64,000 nucleotides of DNA. Source: Pseudomonas izuensis (GTDB lineage Bacteria; Pseudomonadota; Gammaproteobacteria; Pseudomonadales; Pseudomonadaceae). The stretch lies in assembly GCF_009861505.1 (NCBI RefSeq), contig NZ_WTFT01000026.1, positions 124,001 through 188,000 of the forward strand, written 5' to 3'. Shown in pieces: positions 59,157-64,000 of the stretch. The translations under genes were made by a program, and so were the position numbers. The stretch's first letter is position 1. Each line of letters opens with the position of its first letter. The notes under the pieces are model-generated. The model saw only the letters and a list, made by a program, of their open reading frames with translations, was not told the DNA's origin and made no database searches.

Positions 59157-60029
59157 TCAGGTCAACAACCCCATTCGTCTTTTTGCTCGCTGCACCGAGC
59201 CATTACGCACCGCCCAACGCAGCATCGGCGCGCTGCGATTGACGCTGGCGCGGATCAGCTTGCGTTGCAGCGGGCTCTGGCTGACGCCGAGCATGTCGCT
59301 GACCCAGTCCGGCAGCAGATCGATCCCGGCCTGCATCATCAGCCCGCCGAAAGGCTTGGCCAGACGGCTCGGGGAAGGGGCGTTCAGCAACAGGCGCAGC
59401 ACTTCGCGACTGCGTTCGTCGCACAACAGTTGCGGCCTGATTCGCGCAAGATAATCGGAAATCTCCAGCCTCGAACGAGGCACATCCCGAGCACCCAGAC
59501 GTTCGGCAACCAGCGCGATTTCCGCGTAATAGCGATCCTGATCGACCGGAGACAGATGCGGGTTGCGGTAACGCAAATGCGCGGCGAGAAAGTTGCTGAC
59601 TTCGGCCACATGCACCCAGGTCAGCAAGTCGGGATCGCTGGCGGCGTAGGGCCGGCCATCGGGTGCCTTTCCGGTGATCTGAAGGTGAATGGTCCGGACT
59701 TTCTCGATCAGCCAGTCGGCGTCCTGGCGCGAGCCGAAGGTGGTGCCCGAAATGAACTGCCCTGTGCGGCGCAACCGGCCGAGCATGTCCTCGCGAAAGT
59801 TCGAATGATCCCACACACCCGCCAGGGCCAGCGGATGCAAGGCTTGCAACATCAGGGCGCTAATACCGCCGATGAGCATGCTGCTGAAGTCGCCATGCAC
59901 TTGCCAGCTCACCGAATCGGGCCCGAACAGACCGGGATCGCCCTTGGGGTTTTCCAGGTCGAGCTTGCCCAGGGACAGGCCGGTCAGGCTCATGATTTGG
60001 GTTTCGATGCGGCTGCGGATGAATTCCAT
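59157..60029 (-). CDS. Oxygenase MpaB family protein (DUF2236)
   Basis: The 290-residue soluble protein matches the MpaB/DUF2236 family in DSVSWQVHGDFSSMLIGGISALMLQALHPLALAGVWDHSNF, FISGTTFGSRQDADWLIEKVRTIH and YAASDPDLLTWVHVAEVSNFL, with the His residues that ligate heme in the family. The founding members oxidise mycotoxin or polymer substrates; the role here is unknown. I chose the ATG at 60029; the frame runs on upstream into the REP at 60048, which is not coding. It is framed by REP pairs on both sides. Confidence 0.82.
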   Translation of the reverse strand: MEFIRSRIETQIMSLTGLSLGKLDLENPKGDPGLFGPDSVSWQVHGDFSSMLIGGISALMLQALHPLALAGVWDHSNFREDMLGRLRRTGQFISGTTFGSRQDADWLIEKVRTIHLQITGKAPDGRPYAASDPDLLTWVHVAEVSNFLAAHLRYRNPHLSPVDQDRYYAEIALVAERLGARDVPRSRLEISDYLARIRPQLLCDERSREVLRLLLNAPSPSRLAKPFGGLMMQAGIDLLPDWVSDMLGVSQSPLQRKLIRASVNRSAPMLRWAVRNGSVQRAKRRMGLLT

Positions 60030-60047
60030 GGTGTCCCGGTGATTTTC

Positions 60048-60147
60048 TGTAGGAGCGAGCCTGCTCGCGATGGGCGTCAACGATAACGCGTTTCTCCTGA
60101 ATAAACGCGGCGTGGCTGAGTTCATCGCGAGCAGGCTCGCTCCTACA
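60048..60147. repeat. REP pair, GTAGGAGCGAGCCTGCTCGCG type
   Basis: TGTAGGAGCGAGCCTGCTCG and CGAGCAGGCTCGCTCCTACA enclose about 60 bases. It lies 19 bases past the acsA stop and 19 bases before the MpaB-type start. Confidence 0.88.
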
Positions 60148-60165
60148 GTGGCAGAGAACAAAGCG

Positions 60166-62103
<1,938 letters not shown>

Positions 62104-62115
62104 GGCGGTTCCTTA

Positions 62116-62134
62116 TTCTTGTTTTTCGACAAGA
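62116..62134 (-). promoter_or_regulatory. Crc/Hfq-type motif and hairpin at the acsA start
   Basis: On the minus strand AACAAGAA fits the AAnAAnAA motif, and TCTTGT with ACAAGA can pair across six bases (62117-62134). Both lie just upstream of the AAGGAAC ribosome-binding site, within 31 bases of the ATG. Catabolite repression of translation is inferred. Confidence 0.55.
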
Positions 62135-62153
62135 GGGGAGCTGCGCGACCCTC

Positions 62154-62241
62154 GTAGGAGCTGGCTTGCCAGCGAAAGCGGTGTATCAGTCGACATAAGT
62201 GCTGAATGACACACCGCCTTCGCTGGCAAGCCAGCTCCTAC
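62154..62241. repeat. REP pair, GTAGGAGCTGGCTTGCCAGCG type
   Basis: GTAGGAGCTGGCTTGCCAGC and GCTGGCAAGCCAGCTCCTAC enclose about 48 bases. It lies 33 bases past the pgi stop and belongs to the second arm class (GGCTTGCCAGCG), also represented at 40992. Confidence 0.88.
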
Positions 62242-62273
62242 AAGGTTAGTACCTCCGCAGGAGCGGCGTCAGA

Positions 62274-63938
62274 TCACCCGCGGTGACGACCACGGAAGTA
62301 GTTGATCAGGCCTTGGGTCGAGGCATCCTCGGCCGGGGTTTCCTCGCTGCCGACCAGGCGGTTGTAGACGCCTTTGCCCAGCTCCTTGCCCAGTTCCACG
62401 CCCCACTGATCGAAGGCATTGATGCCCCAGATCACGCTTTGCACGAAGACCTTGTGTTCGTACATCGCCACCAGTGCGCCGAGACGACGCGGACTGATGC
62501 GCTCGACCACCAGGGTGTTGCTCGGACGGTTGCCCGGAATCACTTTGTGCGCCGCGAGTTTTTTCACGTCGGCTTCACTCATGCCTTTGTCGCGCAGTTC
62601 GGCCTCGGCTTCGGCCAGGGTCTTGCCGAGCATCAGTGCCTGGCTCTGCGACAGGCAGTTGGCGTACAGCCATTGGTGGTGGTCGGACACCGGGTTGAAG
62701 CTGACGATCGGCACGATGAAATCGGCCGGGATCAGTTGGGTGCCCTGGTGCAGTAACTGGTGGTAGGCATGCTGACCGTTGCAACCCACGCCGCCCCAGA
62801 TCACGGGACCTGTGTCGGTGGACACTGGCGTGCCGTCCTGGCGTACGCTCTTGCCGTTGGATTCCATGTCCAGCTGTTGCAAGTGCTTGGTGATGTTACG
62901 CAAGTAGTGGTCGTACGGCAGGATCGCGTGGCTCTGGGCGCCCCAGAAGTTGCCATACCAGACACCGAGCAAGGCCAGCAGTACCGGCATGTTCTGTTCG
63001 AACGGCGCGCTCTGGAAGTGTTGGTCCATGGTGTAGGCGCCGGACAGCAGCTCCTTGAAGTTCGACATGCCGATGGCCAGGGCGATTGGCAGGCCGATGG
63101 CCGACCACAGCGAGTAACGCCCGCCGACCCAGTCCCACATCGGGAAGATGTTCTCTTCGCGGATGCCGAATGCCACGGCGGCGGCATTGTTGCTCGATAC
63201 CGCAATGAAGTGACGATACAGCTCGGCTTCCGACCCCCCCTGGGCCAGATACCAGGCACGGGCGGCCTGGGCGTTTTTCAGGGTTTCGAGGGTGTTGAAG
63301 GATTTCGACGAGACGATGAACAGCGTGGTCTCGGCGCGCAACTTCATGGTCAGTTCGTGGAACTCGCTGCCGTCGATGTTAGCCAGATAGTGGCAACGCA
63401 CACCTTTCTGGGCGTAGGACAGCAGTGCTTCGGACACCAGTTCCGGGCCGAGGAACGAACCACCGATGCCGATGTTCACCACGTCGGTGATCGGTTTTTC
63501 CGTGTAACCGCGCCACAGGCCATCGTGGATACGGCCAACGAGGTCGGTGATCTGGTTCAGCACCTTGTGCACTTCAGGCATCACGTTGACGCCGTTGACC
63601 GACAGCTTGTCGCCGACCGGGCGGCGCAGGGCTGTGTGCAGGGCAGGGCGGCCTTCGGAGGCGTTGACGATTTCGCCGTCGAACAGCGACTTGATCGCAC
63701 CCTTGAGGTCGACCTCATTGGCCAGGCCCACCAGCAGATTGCGGGTCTCGGCGTTGATCAGGTTTTTCGAATAATCGAGGAACAGGCCGCAGCTGCTGAG
63801 GGTGAAATGGGTAAAGCGCTGCGGATCGGCATTGAAGGCCTCGCGCATGCTGAAATCCTGCATGGCTTGGCGGTGGTCATTCAGCGCTTGCCAGGCGGGC
63901 AGAGCGGTCACGTCGTGAGGAGTGCGGTAATACGCCAT
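62274..63938 (-). CDS. pgi: Glucose-6-phosphate isomerase
   Basis: The 554-residue enzyme has the PGI signatures GIGGSFLGPELVSEAL, FIVSSKSFNTLETLKNA, SLWSAIGLPIALAIG and WGVELGKELGKGV. It interconverts glucose-6-phosphate and fructose-6-phosphate. It starts with MAYYRTPHDVTALPAW at 63938. It lies next to acsA on the same strand, as acsB and pgi do in P. aeruginosa. The 62 bases before it to the window end hold no gene I can see. Confidence 0.97.
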   Translation of the reverse strand: MAYYRTPHDVTALPAWQALNDHRQAMQDFSMREAFNADPQRFTHFTLSSCGLFLDYSKNLINAETRNLLVGLANEVDLKGAIKSLFDGEIVNASEGRPALHTALRRPVGDKLSVNGVNVMPEVHKVLNQITDLVGRIHDGLWRGYTEKPITDVVNIGIGGSFLGPELVSEALLSYAQKGVRCHYLANIDGSEFHELTMKLRAETTLFIVSSKSFNTLETLKNAQAARAWYLAQGGSEAELYRHFIAVSSNNAAAVAFGIREENIFPMWDWVGGRYSLWSAIGLPIALAIGMSNFKELLSGAYTMDQHFQSAPFEQNMPVLLALLGVWYGNFWGAQSHAILPYDHYLRNITKHLQQLDMESNGKSVRQDGTPVSTDTGPVIWGGVGCNGQHAYHQLLHQGTQLIPADFIVPIVSFNPVSDHHQWLYANCLSQSQALMLGKTLAEAEAELRDKGMSEADVKKLAAHKVIPGNRPSNTLVVERISPRRLGALVAMYEHKVFVQSVIWGINAFDQWGVELGKELGKGVYNRLVGSEETPAEDASTQGLINYFRGRHRG

Positions 63939-64000
63939 CGCTGCGGGTTTCCTTTTTACTTGAACGGCCTTTTGAACACTAAAAATCCCGGAGCGCTGTG

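Noticed and set aside
60030..60161. N-terminal extension of the MpaB-type protein by 44 codons
   Set aside because: The extension translates the REP pair at 60048-60147 and carries no family sequence; the ATG at 60029 gives the family start.

Overview
The window reads as chromosomal DNA of a Pseudomonas, most likely of the P. fluorescens complex. This is inferred from the gene order, the codon usage and the many short palindromic repeats built on GTAGGAGC or GTGGGAGC arms. Most of it follows a gene order I know from other pseudomonads: fklB, ispB, rplU-rpmA, obgE, proB, rpsT, murJ, ribF, ileS, lspA, fkpB, ispH, the minor pilin operon, pilR-pilS, bamD, rluD, pgeF, clpB, tRNAs, ndh, then yacG-coaE-pilD-pilC-pilB/pilA, and finally acsA and pgi.

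Layout. 1-4.5 kb: a cut lipoprotein gene, yqhA, a DUF6482 gene, fklB, a small gene behind a Fur box, a PhnA-like zinc-ribbon protein and ispB. 4.6-16.9 kb: core translation, envelope and isoprenoid genes. 16.8-27.5 kb: the type IV pilus minor pilin operon (fimU-pilV-pilW-pilX-pilY1-pilE, with fimT facing ispH), thiO, and the pilS-pilR two-component system. 27.6-34 kb: bamD, rluD, pgeF, clpB and a four-gene tRNA cluster. 34-36.5 kb: ndh, a 57-residue membrane protein, a remnant that looks like the end of a MOSC protein, and a DUF1780 gene. 36.7-40.6 kb: three benzoate-type transport genes without catabolic genes. 40.6-48.7 kb: small genes, an orphan CbiM-like permease, and a five-gene caa3-type oxidase operon. 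48.4-53.7 kb: yacG-coaE-pilD-pilC-pilB facing pilA. 53.7-64 kb: a BON-domain periplasmic protein, DUF2845/DUF748 envelope genes, an rRNA methyltransferase-like protein, an MpaB-type oxygenase, acsA and pgi.

How the parts fit. Type IV pilus genes dominate: major pilin, minor pilins, PilY1, assembly ATPase, platform protein, prepilin peptidase and the PilS-PilR regulators that should act on the RpoN promoter read directly in front of pilA. Several expression signals are legible: RpoH at clpB, Fur at 2884-2898, sigma-70 promoters at rplU, rpsT and the tRNAs, a second RpoN-type promoter with an IHF match and a perfect dyad in front of the BON gene, and A-rich Crc/Hfq-type motifs at the starts of acsA and the benzoate transporter gene. 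I found no CRISPR array, prophage, insertion sequence or transposase. The best candidates for something not yet described are the control region of the BON gene, the nested hairpin element at 9.1 kb, the leader hairpin at 1.4 kb, the MOSC remnant, and the second tRNA-Pro gene placed directly behind a terminator.
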